64,000 bases of DNA. Source: Bacillota bacterium. GTDB taxonomy: Bacteria; Bacillota; Clostridia; Acetivibrionales; JANLFN01. Positions 1-8,828 of this stretch are shown here, piece by piece. The DNA is taken from positions 9,591 through 73,590 of the forward strand of contig JAEWTV010000070.1 in the NCBI GenBank assembly GCA_023397675.1, in the 5' to 3' direction. The translations under genes and the position numbers were made by a program. Numbering within the stretch: the stretch's first letter is position 1; each line of letters opens with the position of its first letter. The notes under the pieces are model-generated. The model saw only the letters and a program-made list of their open reading frames with translations, ran no database searches and had not been told where the DNA came from.

Positions 1-8
1 TTAACATA

Positions 9-1508
9 TCAATTATTGCTTTTGTTTTCTGTGAGTAAAACATTCACAGTTATGGTCTTGCCGTCCCTATAAATCTCTAGTGGGACCGAATCCCCTACTT
101 TGTGAGTATTTTTTATTGCATCAAGCTCATCTCTGTCCTTTATAGCTTTACCGTCAATCTTTGTTATAATATCACCTGCTTTGATACCGGCTTTTTGAGC
201 ACCGCTCATAAGGTCAACCTCTTTAACGTATACGCCTACAGGCATGTTGTTTGCTTTTGCAACCTTTTCCGTATATCTTTCATCAGGAGTTACACCAAGA
301 AGCGGTCTTCCTGTTACATATCCATGACTAATAAGATTATCTGCGACACTTTTCGCTTCATTACTTGGTATTGCAAATCCAAGCCCTTCAAAACCAGTTT
401 GAGCTACCTTCAGTTCATTTATACCTATTATCTGGCCTTTTGAGTTGACAAGCGCTCCGCCGCTGTTGCCGGGGTTAATCGCTGCATCTGTCTGTAGTAA
501 ATTAAGATATGTGCCGTCTTCTGTTGGAACTTTCCTGTTTATTCCGCTTATTACGCCAACTGTAACAGTTCCTGCGAGATCCATTCCGCCTGGGTTACCT
601 ATTGCAACAGCAAGTTCACCAACGTTAATTTTGCTGGAATCACCGAATTCAACTGCTGGTAGGTTGTTTGCATCAATTTTCAGTACTGCAAGGTCAGTCT
701 TTGAATCATATCCTATAAGGGATGCTGTATAAGGCTTATCAGGATTACTTGGCAAATAAATCTCTATTTTCGCGCCAGTTGCTATTCTTCCTGTAGTTAC
801 ATCAACTGCATCTTTTATAACATGGTTGTTTGTAAGTATATATCCATTCTCCCTTACAATTACACCTGAGCCTTCGCCTGCTGCCGACTCACTTTGATCA
901 CCGAAAATAAAACCCTGATTAGCTTTAAAGGTCGTTTTAACACCAACAACTGATGGTCCTACTGTTTTAGCTATAGCTGTTACAGCTGTGTCAGAATTTG
1001 TTACCAGCTCAACCTTTTTATATGCACTTGAGTCAATCGGCTTTGAAGTACTGTTCTGTGCTGTGGTCGTATTACTGAAAAGATTCTTTATTGCCGGCTG
1101 TATTTCAGGAGCAACAAAGGTTATCAATATACCTATCACAAGCGCTCCTAAAATGGAACTTACAACTGATACTGCAACAAGCTGTCCTATTCCACGTTTT
1201 TTACGTTCTTTCTTTTTGTGGTTTTCCGTATAAAACGGTGCGGATTTAAGAGAATCTGAATTGCTTATGTTTTGATTCTGCTTGTACATTCCATTTGTTG
1301 GGTTCATGCTTTCATAGCCATAACTTCCAGTATTAAAGCTCTCAGTATTGGCTGGATTAACAGGGCTGTAATTCTGGTTATTTGTATTGTTATAGCTGCC
1401 CATGTAATTGCTGTTCATATGACTCTGCTCATTTGGAATGCTATTATTTGATGATTCATAACTGTTCTTATCAAAACCATTGTTTTTTTCATTATCGTAA
1501 TTTTCCAT
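9..1508 (-). CDS. htrA: HtrA/DegP-like membrane-anchored serine protease with PDZ domain
   Basis: Predicted surface protease for misfolded exported proteins, 499 aa. The ATG at 1508 was chosen because AAAGGAAG lies 8 nt upstream; an in-frame ATG 10 codons earlier lacks such a site. The cytoplasmic N-terminus (about 100 aa) is rich in Asn, Ser and Tyr, followed by a Lys/Arg cluster and one membrane segment (about 108-132). The trypsin-like domain shows the triad His229 (TNNHV), Asp272 (TDLAVL) and Ser349 (GNSGG). A PDZ domain fills about 400-490. It follows a sensor kinase and response regulator on the same strand, so envelope-stress control is a reasonable inference. The family call is secure; the substrate is unknown. 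Confidence 0.95.
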   Translation of the reverse strand: MENYDNEKNNGFDKNSYESSNNSIPNEQSHMNSNYMGSYNNTNNQNYSPVNPANTESFNTGSYGYESMNPTNGMYKQNQNISNSDSLKSAPFYTENHKKKERKKRGIGQLVAVSVVSSILGALVIGILITFVAPEIQPAIKNLFSNTTTAQNSTSKPIDSSAYKKVELVTNSDTAVTAIAKTVGPSVVGVKTTFKANQGFIFGDQSESAAGEGSGVIVRENGYILTNNHVIKDAVDVTTGRIATGAKIEIYLPSNPDKPYTASLIGYDSKTDLAVLKIDANNLPAVEFGDSSKINVGELAVAIGNPGGMDLAGTVTVGVISGINRKVPTEDGTYLNLLQTDAAINPGNSGGALVNSKGQIIGINELKVAQTGFEGLGFAIPSNEAKSVADNLISHGYVTGRPLLGVTPDERYTEKVAKANNMPVGVYVKEVDLMSGAQKAGIKAGDIITKIDGKAIKDRDELDAIKNTHKVGDSVPLEIYRDGKTITVNVLLTENKSNN

Positions 1509-1594
1509 AGTATCAGCTTCCTTTCTTTTGATTTTCATTCGATATTCTTATTCTAAAAGAATATTTTGAAAAAACTATGAATAATCTGTTAATA

Positions 1595-3091
1595 TTAGTT
1601 TTCTTTTTCGTTTGCAAGACTCAAGGTAAACGTAAACATTGCTCCTTCTCCGGGTTCGCTTTCTACCCATATCTCTTCCCCATGCTCATTGACAATTCCC
1701 TTTACAATTGCCAGGCCAAGTCCTGTTCCGCTTCTGTCCTTACCCCTTGATTTATCTGATTTATAGAATCTGTCCCAAATCCTTGTCAATTCGTCATAGT
1801 CTATACCTGCACCAAAATCTTTTATTGAAACAAGTACCTTTCCTTTTTGTCTTTTCGTAGATATTATAAGTTTTCCATCTTTATAAGAAAACTTAACAGC
1901 ATTGTGTATTAAATTTATTATTACTCTTTCAATTGCATCAGGATCGGCATTTACTATTGTAAGCTCCGCATCAAAATTTGCTTCAATCTCGATATCCTTC
2001 TGCATTATCAAGCCTTCAAGCTTTATAATACAACGCCTTATAAGTTCGTTTATATCAAAATCCCTGGTTTTTAGGGTTACCTCTCCAGCTTCCATTTTTG
2101 CAAGGTCCAGCAAATCATTTACAAGACGGTTCATCCTGTTTGTTTCATCTCTTACAACCGTAAGGTATTCTGTATGCTTCTCAGGAGGAATTGTCCCGTC
2201 AAGAATGCCCTCGATAAAACCTCTTATAGAAGTCATTGGAGTCCTCAGTTCATGTGAAACATTTGCAATAAAGCCTTTTCTCATTTCTTCAAGATTTCTT
2301 AAATCTGTAACCATCTGATTAAAGCTTTGTCCCAATTGGCCAATTTCGTCTCTGGTTTTTACATCTAGCTGTTCCCTGAATTCACCACTGGCAATAACCT
2401 TCGCAGCTTTATTTATCTCCTTAAGCGGTTTTGTTATTCTTCTGGAAAAAATATATATAAGAATAATTGAGACTGCTATCGAAACACCACCCGATATTAT
2501 AAAGAAGTTAAACAGCGCGGATCTTGTTTTGTTAACCTCGGATATAGGAGTGGTTATAAGTACCGCTCCAACCAGCTGTTTTTCCCCATTATCGGTAGTA
2601 TAAATCAATGGTTTTTCTATTGTAAGCCATGTGTAGCCGGTATTGCTGAACAGTCCGTAAAAATCGCCTTTTTCCTTTATTTCATCTACTTGACCCGACA
2701 TGATCTTTTTATACTGTCTTTCATCTGGAAGTTTTGTCATGTTTCCCGTACCAACTTTCAAGTTCTTCATGATATTTGATGGAATTCCATTATTATCTTT
2801 TAGAACAATACCTCCGTCAGTACGTAATATCCATACCATGGAATTGGTCCGTGTACCATTATCGTTTATTGCATTTTGGAACAAAGTAAGTGCAAGAGGA
2901 TTATCCTGGTTTTGCGCATAGTATACAAAAAACTTTCCTATGTTATCGCAACTACGTTCAATGGATTTTACAGTCTCACTGGAAACGTAGCTATCAAGGA
3001 AATAGAAAAGCGTAAAGCCTGCAATCAAGTACCCCAGTACAAGTATCGATAAAAAAACTGTAACCATTTTTCCGAATATGGTTTTAAACAT
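1595..3091 (-). CDS. Membrane sensor histidine kinase (HAMP-HisKA-HATPase)
   Basis: Sensor kinase of a two-component system, 498 aa, starting at an ATG after GGAGG. Transmembrane segments lie at about 7-31 and 192-216 and enclose an extracellular sensor region of about 160 aa. A HAMP linker follows (about 217-268), then the dimerisation domain with phospho-accepting His280 in the VSHELRTP motif. The C-terminal ATPase domain shows the N box (NLIHNAVKFS), DFGAGID and GTGLGLAIV. It sits between its response regulator and htrA, with short gaps, as in PhoR/ResE/WalK-like clusters. The signal sensed cannot be read from the sequence. Confidence 0.95.
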   Translation of the reverse strand: MFKTIFGKMVTVFLSILVLGYLIAGFTLFYFLDSYVSSETVKSIERSCDNIGKFFVYYAQNQDNPLALTLFQNAINDNGTRTNSMVWILRTDGGIVLKDNNGIPSNIMKNLKVGTGNMTKLPDERQYKKIMSGQVDEIKEKGDFYGLFSNTGYTWLTIEKPLIYTTDNGEKQLVGAVLITTPISEVNKTRSALFNFFIISGGVSIAVSIILIYIFSRRITKPLKEINKAAKVIASGEFREQLDVKTRDEIGQLGQSFNQMVTDLRNLEEMRKGFIANVSHELRTPMTSIRGFIEGILDGTIPPEKHTEYLTVVRDETNRMNRLVNDLLDLAKMEAGEVTLKTRDFDINELIRRCIIKLEGLIMQKDIEIEANFDAELTIVNADPDAIERVIINLIHNAVKFSYKDGKLIISTKRQKGKVLVSIKDFGAGIDYDELTRIWDRFYKSDKSRGKDRSGTGLGLAIVKGIVNEHGEEIWVESEPGEGAMFTFTLSLANEKEN

Positions 3092-3123
3092 ATAACCTCC
3101 ATGCCTCTATCGGAACTTCCAAG

Positions 3124-3813
3124 TTATTTAACTTCAAACTTGTATCCGACACCCCACACTGTTTTAAGCTGCCAGTTCTGATTCTCGATTTCAATTTTTT
3201 CCCTCAGCCTTTTAACATGGACATCCACAGTCCTTGAATCTCCATAAAAATCAAAGCCCCATACGTGTTCAAGCAGCTGTTCCCTGGTAAATACCTTGTT
3301 GGGGTTTGATGCAAGGAAAAACAGCAAATCAAGCTCTTTAGGAGGCATTTCAAGCTCATTTCCGTTAAGCTTTACTGTATAGTTTGTCTTGTTAATTACA
3401 AGGTTTGGATAAACTATTTCCTGTGCATCAGATTCCTTATGTTCATACCTTCTTAGTACGGCTTTAACCCTTGCAACAAGTTCCTTTGGATCAAATGGTT
3501 TCACAATATAATCATCAGCCCCGAGTTCCAGTCCAAGAACCTTGTCAAAGGTTTCACCCTTTGCTGTCAGCATTATAATAGGAATATTGCTTACCTTCCT
3601 GATTTCCCGGCATACCTGCCATCCGTCCATTACAGGAAGCATAATATCCAGAACTACCAGGTTGGGAGTACACTCCCTGAACATTTCAACCGCTTTTTGT
3701 CCGTTGTATGCCGTATGGATTTCATAGCCTTCCTTTTCCATGTAAAGCCTTATAAGCTCGCAGATATTTATATCATCATCAATAACAAGCAGTTTGGTTT
3801 TATTCATTTGCAT
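3124..3813 (-). CDS. OmpR/PhoB-family response regulator
   Basis: DNA-binding response regulator, 229 aa. The receiver domain carries the acidic pocket (DDD at 12-14), phospho-acceptor Asp56 (VVLDIMLP) and the conserved Lys of VKPFDP. The C-terminal winged helix contains FTREQLLEHVWG and the DVHVKRLREKI recognition region. It is first in an operon with the sensor kinase and htrA. The preferred ATG at 3813 follows AAGGGG by 5 nt; a GTG two codons upstream and an ATG two codons downstream are alternatives. Its target promoters are unknown. Confidence 0.95.
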   Translation of the reverse strand: MQMNKTKLLVIDDDINICELIRLYMEKEGYEIHTAYNGQKAVEMFRECTPNLVVLDIMLPVMDGWQVCREIRKVSNIPIIMLTAKGETFDKVLGLELGADDYIVKPFDPKELVARVKAVLRRYEHKESDAQEIVYPNLVINKTNYTVKLNGNELEMPPKELDLLFFLASNPNKVFTREQLLEHVWGFDFYGDSRTVDVHVKRLREKIEIENQNWQLKTVWGVGYKFEVK

Positions 3814-3900
3814 CGCCACCCCTTAATTATTGTCTTGAGTTTTTTATAATAATTGTAAAATCTATGTTCATTATTATATCAATTATTGCATTTTAAAACA

Positions 3901-3937
3901 AAAAAAAGGCTGCATATTTACAACCTTTTTACAAAAA
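3901..3937 (-). terminator. Intrinsic terminator ending the trp operon
   Basis: On the minus strand the sequence folds into AAAGGTTG/CAGCCTTT, with one wobble pair and a short A/T-rich loop, followed by a run of eight T. It lies about 80 nt past the trpF stop and before the response-regulator gene, so transcription of trpEGDCF should stop here. Confidence 0.75.
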
Positions 3938-4017
3938 ATTAATATTTTATTCATTATTAAAAGCATTATCCGTTAAAAGCAGATTTTCTAAGTTCATTAG
4001 GCATAATATTCACATAA

Positions 4018-4647
4018 CTAAATTTGCTTAAATCTTGCTTTTACTATAAAATTTTTTATCTTTGTTTCATCCTTATAGCCATCAGTTTCCACACCACTAC
4101 TTACATCAACAGCAAACGGCTTTACAGTTTCTATTGCCTGCCTTACCTTTGAACTATCAAGCCCTCCTGCAAGAATTATCTTATATTTTCTAGATGCTTC
4201 GGCGGCAATTGTCCAGTCAAAGGTTTTTCCGCTTCCGCCGTAAGCACTCTCTGCATATGCATCCAGCAAGATTCCATCCACATCAAACAGTTCTGCATTT
4301 GACAGACTTGTTTTATCTTTTATTCTTATACTTTTCCATATTTCAACCTTACTACTTGCTTTAGATTTAAGCATTTTTACATATTCACGGTCCTCATCTC
4401 CGCTGAGTTGAATAATGTCCAGACCACAAATGGAAGTTATTCGTAGGACGTCATCTATGCTGTGGTTAACAAAGACACCTGCTTTTTTAATCCATTTATC
4501 CAATACCTTTGATAACGCCAAAGCATCCTCAGCACTTATCCGCCGTCTGCTTTCCGCAAAAACAAAACCGATATAGTCAGGCAAAAACTTATTGACATAT
4601 TCAATATCAACAATCCTTGTAAGACCACAAATTTTGATCTTTGACAC
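4018..4647 (-). CDS. trpF: Phosphoribosylanthranilate isomerase
   Basis: Catalyses the third step of tryptophan synthesis, an Amadori rearrangement of N-(5-phosphoribosyl)anthranilate to CdRP. The protein has 209 aa and a TIM-barrel fold. It begins with KICGLT, which carries the catalytic Cys, and contains the substrate-binding LDA, GGSGKTFDW and ILAGGL segments and a late VDVSSGVE motif with the catalytic Asp. The start is a GTG whose first base is the last base of the trpC stop codon, so translation is probably coupled. It is the last gene before the operon terminator; trpB and trpA do not follow. Confidence 0.95.
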   Translation of the reverse strand: MSKIKICGLTRIVDIEYVNKFLPDYIGFVFAESRRRISAEDALALSKVLDKWIKKAGVFVNHSIDDVLRITSICGLDIIQLSGDEDREYVKMLKSKASSKVEIWKSIRIKDKTSLSNAELFDVDGILLDAYAESAYGGSGKTFDWTIAAEASRKYKIILAGGLDSSKVRQAIETVKPFAVDVSSGVETDGYKDETKIKNFIVKARFKQI

Positions 4648-5432
4648 TATGCTTCCCCTTTCATTTCACTGACCTTCTCCTTTATAGAACCAGCTTTCAT
4701 AAACGCTTCTCCAATAAGGACCGCATTTACACCAATGCTTTTAAGGTAATTTATATCCTCGGCTGTTCTTATAGCGCTCTCGCTGACTACAATTCTGTCA
4801 TTTGGGATATAGTTAAGCAGTCTTTCAGTAGTCTTTATATCCTCGTTAAAGGTGGTCAAATCCCTGTTGTTAACCCCGATAATCCTGGCCCCCGATGCAA
4901 CAGCACGTTCAACCTCCTGCTGGTTGTGCGTCTCAACAAGGCACTGCATCCCAAGAATTCCGGCTACTATCTGAAACTTCTTCAAATCCTCATCGGATAA
5001 TATTGAAGTAATCAGCAGAATTGCATCTGCGCCCAGGTATCTGGATTGATACACCTGCCACAGGTCTAATATAAAATCCTTACGTAAAACTGGCAACGGA
5101 ACTGATTGACGTATTTTTACAAGGTAATCCTCACTTCCCATAAAAAAGTTCTTTTCAGTAAGGACCGATATAGCCTGAACACCGGCTTCATTATACTCTC
5201 TGGCGATTTCAACAGGATTAAAATCCTCTTTAAGAAGTCCTTTTGAAGGAGAGGCCTTTTTTACCTCGGCTATTATAGCTACATCATTTTTTATTTTTAA
5301 AGCACTATAAAAATCGACTGTTTTATGGAGTCCAGGCCTCTTAAGTCTTTCCTTCCATCCTTCCAACGAAATGCCTTTCATTTCTTCCTTAAGCTCTATC
5401 TTCTTTTTCTCTACTATATCATCAAGTATCAT
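4647..5432 (-). CDS. trpC: Indole-3-glycerol phosphate synthase
   Basis: Converts CdRP to indole-3-glycerol phosphate in the fourth step of tryptophan synthesis. It has 261 aa, normal for a monofunctional TrpC. Visible motifs are the N-terminal KKKIELKEE helix, IAEVKKASPSKG with the catalytic Lys, VLRKDFILD, VGVNNRDL-like IGVNNRDLTTF and VSESAI. The ATG at 5432 is preferred since GGAGG lies 5 nt upstream. It overlaps trpF by one base and lies 18 nt after the trpD stop. Nothing unusual was seen. Confidence 0.95.
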   Translation of the reverse strand: MILDDIVEKKKIELKEEMKGISLEGWKERLKRPGLHKTVDFYSALKIKNDVAIIAEVKKASPSKGLLKEDFNPVEIAREYNEAGVQAISVLTEKNFFMGSEDYLVKIRQSVPLPVLRKDFILDLWQVYQSRYLGADAILLITSILSDEDLKKFQIVAGILGMQCLVETHNQQEVERAVASGARIIGVNNRDLTTFNEDIKTTERLLNYIPNDRIVVSESAIRTAEDINYLKSIGVNAVLIGEAFMKAGSIKEKVSEMKGEA

Positions 5433-5450
5433 GTATGCCTCCAAAATATT

Positions 5451-6485
5451 TTACTGGGCTTTTGCATCACTCACCAAAGCGTTTGTGTACTCAATAAACT
5501 CTTGAAGCTTATTCAATACAAGGCCGCTGTCAATAATCTGCTGGGCTGCTTTTATTCCTTCTTCAAGCGAATCCACCTTTTTACCTACATAAAACGCCGC
5601 CGCGGAATTCACTACAACTATGTCCCTCTCAGGGCCCTGTTCACCTTTGAATATATTTCTGATAATTTCTGCGTTTACTCCTGCATCTCCACCCTTTATA
5701 TCATCAAGGCAAGCTTTCTTTATACCATATTGTTCAGGATTGAATTCATAGTTCTTCACCGAACCGTCTTTAAGTTCTGAAATCTTTGTAGTGGTAGTGG
5801 TTGTTATTTCATCAACGCCATCATTACCGTTAAAAACAAGAGCCCTTTCTATTCCCAGGTTTAAAAGAACATTAGCCACCAACTCGGTCAACTTTCCGTC
5901 ATATACTCCCAATACCTGTCCTGCTGCCCCTGCTGGGTTAGTGAGTGGTCCAAGTATATTGAAAACAGTCCTTATTCCAAGCTCCCTTCTTGGACCCGCA
6001 GCGTGCTTCATGGATTTATGGAAGGAAGGTGCAAACAAGAATCCTATTCCTACATCCTCAATACACTTTTTTACCTGATAAGGTGACAAATCAATTTTTG
6101 CACCTAAAGCTTCAAGCACATCAGCACTTCCGCTTCTGCTTGAGACAGACCTGTTGCCATGCTTTGCAACATGAACTCCTCCTGCCGCAGCTACGAATGC
6201 GGAAGCTGTTGAAACATTGAAGGTTTTTGCACCGTCACCGCCGGTTCCGCAGGTATCAATATAATAATCAAGGTCCAGTATTATTTTTTCGGCTTTATCC
6301 CTCATAACCCTTGCACAGCCGGTTATTTCATCAATTGTCTCCCCTTTAATACGCAAAGCCGTTATAAAGCTTCCTATCTGCGCCTGAGTTGCCTCTCCGT
6401 CCATTATACAGTTCATTGCTCCCATTACTTCTTCATTTGAAAGGCTTTTACCCTCAACGAGCTTCTGAATTGCAGTTCTAATCAT
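5451..6485 (-). CDS. trpD: Anthranilate phosphoribosyltransferase
   Basis: Transfers the phosphoribosyl group of PRPP to anthranilate, the second step of the pathway. The protein has 344 aa. The signature CGTGGDGAKTFNVST binds PRPP, and the HGNRSVSSRSGSADVLEALG region binds anthranilate and metal. DGVDEITTTTTT is the second metal-site region. The start ATG has GGAGAGG upstream. It is free-standing and not fused to the glutaminase TrpG. Confidence 0.95.
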   Translation of the reverse strand: MIRTAIQKLVEGKSLSNEEVMGAMNCIMDGEATQAQIGSFITALRIKGETIDEITGCARVMRDKAEKIILDLDYYIDTCGTGGDGAKTFNVSTASAFVAAAGGVHVAKHGNRSVSSRSGSADVLEALGAKIDLSPYQVKKCIEDVGIGFLFAPSFHKSMKHAAGPRRELGIRTVFNILGPLTNPAGAAGQVLGVYDGKLTELVANVLLNLGIERALVFNGNDGVDEITTTTTTKISELKDGSVKNYEFNPEQYGIKKACLDDIKGGDAGVNAEIIRNIFKGEQGPERDIVVVNSAAAFYVGKKVDSLEEGIKAAQQIIDSGLVLNKLQEFIEYTNALVSDAKAQ

Positions 6486-6536
6486 AATAACCTCTCCTCT
6501 CGTCTCATCAATCTAAATCCCCACTCTTAAATGCTT

Positions 6537-7106
6537 TTATTTAATTTCAAGAAAGTTCCTTAATATTTGTTTTCCGTCTGCAGTCATTATTGATTCCGGA
6601 TGGAATTGTATACCGTAAATTGGGTATTCCTTATGCTGCACCGCCATAATCTCATTCTCTGCTGAAACTGCCGTAATCTCCAGTTCTGCGGGCATTGATT
6701 CATTTTTAATAACAAGTGAATGATACCTTCCCGCTTTAATTTTTGATTCAAGTCCCCTGAAAAGCTTACATGTATTCTTTACTTCTATTTCCGATACTTT
6801 TCCGTGCATCAACTTTTTGGCATGGACGATTTTTCCTCCAAAGGCTTCTCCAATCGCCTGATGTCCAAGGCACACTCCCAATATCGGGAATTTGTTTCCC
6901 AAGCTTTGAATTACTTCAATGGATATTCCTGCGTCTTTAGGGTAGCCGGGCCCTGGGGATATAACAATATGTGAAGGTTTCATTTCCTCTATCTGCGGAA
7001 TGGTAAGCGTATCATTTCTTTTGACCAGTATGTCGGGATTAAGCTCTCCGATGTATTGATACAGGTTATAGGTAAATGAATCATAATTGTCTATTAACAG
7101 AATCAT
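6537..7106 (-). CDS. trpG: Anthranilate synthase glutaminase subunit (TrpG/PabA)
   Basis: Class I glutamine amidotransferase of 189 aa that supplies ammonia to TrpE. It shows LLIDNYDSFTYNL, the oxyanion segment SPGPGYP, the nucleophile Cys in LGVCLGHQAIGEAFGG and the His-Glu pair in GIQFHPES. Its ATG overlaps the trpE stop codon (ATGA), implying translational coupling. In many Firmicutes this subunit also serves PabB; whether a pabB exists elsewhere cannot be judged here. Confidence 0.95.
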   Translation of the reverse strand: MILLIDNYDSFTYNLYQYIGELNPDILVKRNDTLTIPQIEEMKPSHIVISPGPGYPKDAGISIEVIQSLGNKFPILGVCLGHQAIGEAFGGKIVHAKKLMHGKVSEIEVKNTCKLFRGLESKIKAGRYHSLVIKNESMPAELEITAVSAENEIMAVQHKEYPIYGIQFHPESIMTADGKQILRNFLEIK

Positions 7107-8581
7107 AGTTTTTTTGCCTCCTCCAGCGCTGTAAGCAGGGCCCTTGCCTTATTTACCGACTCCTCATATTCCTTTTCAGGCACCGAGTCGGCAACAATTC
7201 CCGCACCTGCCTGTATATATACCTGGTTATTCTTGAAAACCATTGTTCTAATGGTTATACAGCTGTCCATACTTCCGTCAAAGCTTAAATATCCTATGGC
7301 ACCACCGTAAGTTCCCCTTTTAATGTTTTCAAGTGAATCAATTATCTCCATCGCCCTTATTTTAGGTGCACCGGACAATGTACCTGCCGGGAGCACCGAC
7401 ATAAGTGCATCAAACGCTGTTTTATCAGATTTTAACTTTCCCCGTACATTTGTGACCAGGTGCATGACATGCGAATACTTTTCAACATGCATAAAGTCCT
7501 TTACCTCAACAGTCCCGAATTCTGAAACCTTGCCTATATCATTTCTCCCCAGGTCTACAAGCATGGTATGCTCTGCTATTTCCTTTTCATCAGCCAGCAA
7601 ATCAAATTCAAGCTCGGCATCTTCCTGTTCATTTGCACCCCTTTTTCTTGTGCCTGCAATAGGGCAGGTTTCAGCAATTCCGTTTTCTACTCTTGAAAGC
7701 ATTTCAGGTGAAGAACCAACAAGGCAGTAGTCATTGAATTTCAAATAGTACATATATGGTGAAGGGTTAATAATCCTGAGCGCTCTATAAACATTAATTG
7801 ACGGATAGTCATAGGTCATCTTCCATCTTTGCGACAACACAACCTGAAAGATATCACCATCAGTTATATATTGCTTGGCTTTTATTACATTGCTGCAATA
7901 TTCCTCTTTAGTCACATTACTTACCAGTTCGTCAGATTTATGATTTTTGTATGATGGTTCCTGTGGTTCAGATACCTTCCAGCGCTGTGAAACGATTTCG
8001 CGGTGGATTTCCTTGATTTTTTCAATAGTGCTGAAATAATTCCTTTCCAGGTTCCCATTGACATGTAAATTTACTATAATATGAATTTTCTGCTTTAAGT
8101 GGTCAAAAGCTATTACTTCATCCGCAAACATAAAGTGGCATTCAGGTAGTTTAAGGTCATCCTCTGGTACGTTCGGCAAATGCTCATAATACCTTATCAG
8201 ATCATACCCAAAAAAGCCTACTGCTCCACCATCAAATCTTGGTATCCCCTGAAGTTTGAGTCCTTTATATTGTGAAAATATTTTTTTGAGGATTTCAATG
8301 GGGTTACCTTCCTTTTCAGTAACTGAGCCGTCTTTCTCCTCTATGATATTTCTTCCATTTTGACTTTTGAAGATAAGGAAAGGGTCTCTTCCTATAAAGG
8401 AAAACCTTGCCCATTTCTCCCCGCCCTCTATACTTTCAAGCAGGAAGCAGTATTTACTTTTTTCAAAGCGTTTGAACAGGCTGATTGGGGTTTCCATGTC
8501 AGCATAGATTTCCATGGAAACAGGAATAACATTATACTTTTGAGAAAGTGATTTTACCTCATCAAGCGTTGGATAGAACAA
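7103..8581 (-). CDS. trpE: Anthranilate synthase component I
   Basis: Converts chorismate to anthranilate with TrpG, the committed step of tryptophan synthesis. I place the start at a TTG at 8581 (492 aa). AAAGGGAGGT precedes it at good spacing, and the protein then begins FYPTLDEVKSL as TrpE proteins do. A longer reading would extend into the leader terminator. The LLES motif (47-50) is the tryptophan feedback site. The chorismate-binding domain shows LSQRWKM, GSSPEMLSR, CPIAGTRKRG, ELEFDLLADEKEIAEHTMLVDLGRND-type segments and GAPKIRAMEIID. It is first in trpEGDCF and preceded by a TRAP-like attenuator. Confidence 0.95.
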   Translation of the reverse strand: MFYPTLDEVKSLSQKYNVIPVSMEIYADMETPISLFKRFEKSKYCFLLESIEGGEKWARFSFIGRDPFLIFKSQNGRNIIEEKDGSVTEKEGNPIEILKKIFSQYKGLKLQGIPRFDGGAVGFFGYDLIRYYEHLPNVPEDDLKLPECHFMFADEVIAFDHLKQKIHIIVNLHVNGNLERNYFSTIEKIKEIHREIVSQRWKVSEPQEPSYKNHKSDELVSNVTKEEYCSNVIKAKQYITDGDIFQVVLSQRWKMTYDYPSINVYRALRIINPSPYMYYLKFNDYCLVGSSPEMLSRVENGIAETCPIAGTRKRGANEQEDAELEFDLLADEKEIAEHTMLVDLGRNDIGKVSEFGTVEVKDFMHVEKYSHVMHLVTNVRGKLKSDKTAFDALMSVLPAGTLSGAPKIRAMEIIDSLENIKRGTYGGAIGYLSFDGSMDSCITIRTMVFKNNQVYIQAGAGIVADSVPEKEYEESVNKARALLTALEEAKKL

Positions 8582-8641
8582 ATCTTTGACCTCCCTTTTT
8601 ATAAGGAAGATATGAGATTTTAAAGAAATGGCAGAAAAGGG

Positions 8642-8675
8642 TAATATAAATAAAGCCGGGTAAGATAACCCGGCC
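8642..8675 (-). terminator. trp leader attenuator terminator
   Basis: On the minus strand GCCGGGT pairs with ACCCGGC (8668-8674 with 8655-8661) around a 6-nt loop, followed by a T-rich stretch (TTTATTTATATT). It lies between the (G/U)AG repeats and the trpE ribosome-binding site. Loop plus 3' arm (8660-8666) is also complementary to the start of the transcript (8749-8755), so two exclusive folds are possible. Confidence 0.8.
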
Positions 8676-8697
8676 ACATAATCTTTGATTAATCTGC

Positions 8698-8757
8698 CTC
8701 GTCTCTTCTAATCTAATCTAAAAACTAATCTAATCTCATCTCTTCTAAATCTTACTA
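8698..8757 (-). promoter_or_regulatory. Probable TRAP (MtrB) binding site in the trp leader
   Basis: Read on the minus strand, ten (G/U)AG triplets occur at 8745, 8740, 8735, 8730, 8725, 8718, 8713, 8708, 8703 and 8698 (left edge of each). Each is separated by 2 nt except one 4-nt spacer. An eleventh UAG at 8755-8757 lies at or beside the predicted transcription start. Bacillus TRAP binds 9-11 such triplets spaced by 2-3 nt and so exposes a downstream terminator, which is present here. The pattern is seen directly; TRAP binding is inferred from the Bacillus system. No mtrB gene was recognised in this window. Confidence 0.85.
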
Positions 8758-8760
8758 AAA

Positions 8761-8789
8761 AGTATAGCATTTAGTTGAATGTGTTGCAA
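8761..8789 (-). promoter_or_regulatory. Predicted sigma-A promoter of the trp operon
   Basis: TTGCAA (8784-8789), a 17-nt spacer and TATACT (8761-8766) on the minus strand. Transcription should start near 8753-8755, immediately before the (G/U)AG array, giving a leader of about 170 nt before trpE. Confidence 0.75.
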
Positions 8790-8828
8790 GAGTTTTGTTC
8801 AATTTGCAGGAATATTGTAAAAACCGAT

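Noticed and set aside
8642..8790. T-box riboswitch upstream of trpE
   Set aside because: The leader is only about 170 nt, lacks an AG-bulge stem I and a T-box TGG sequence, and is fully explained by the (G/U)AG array plus terminator.
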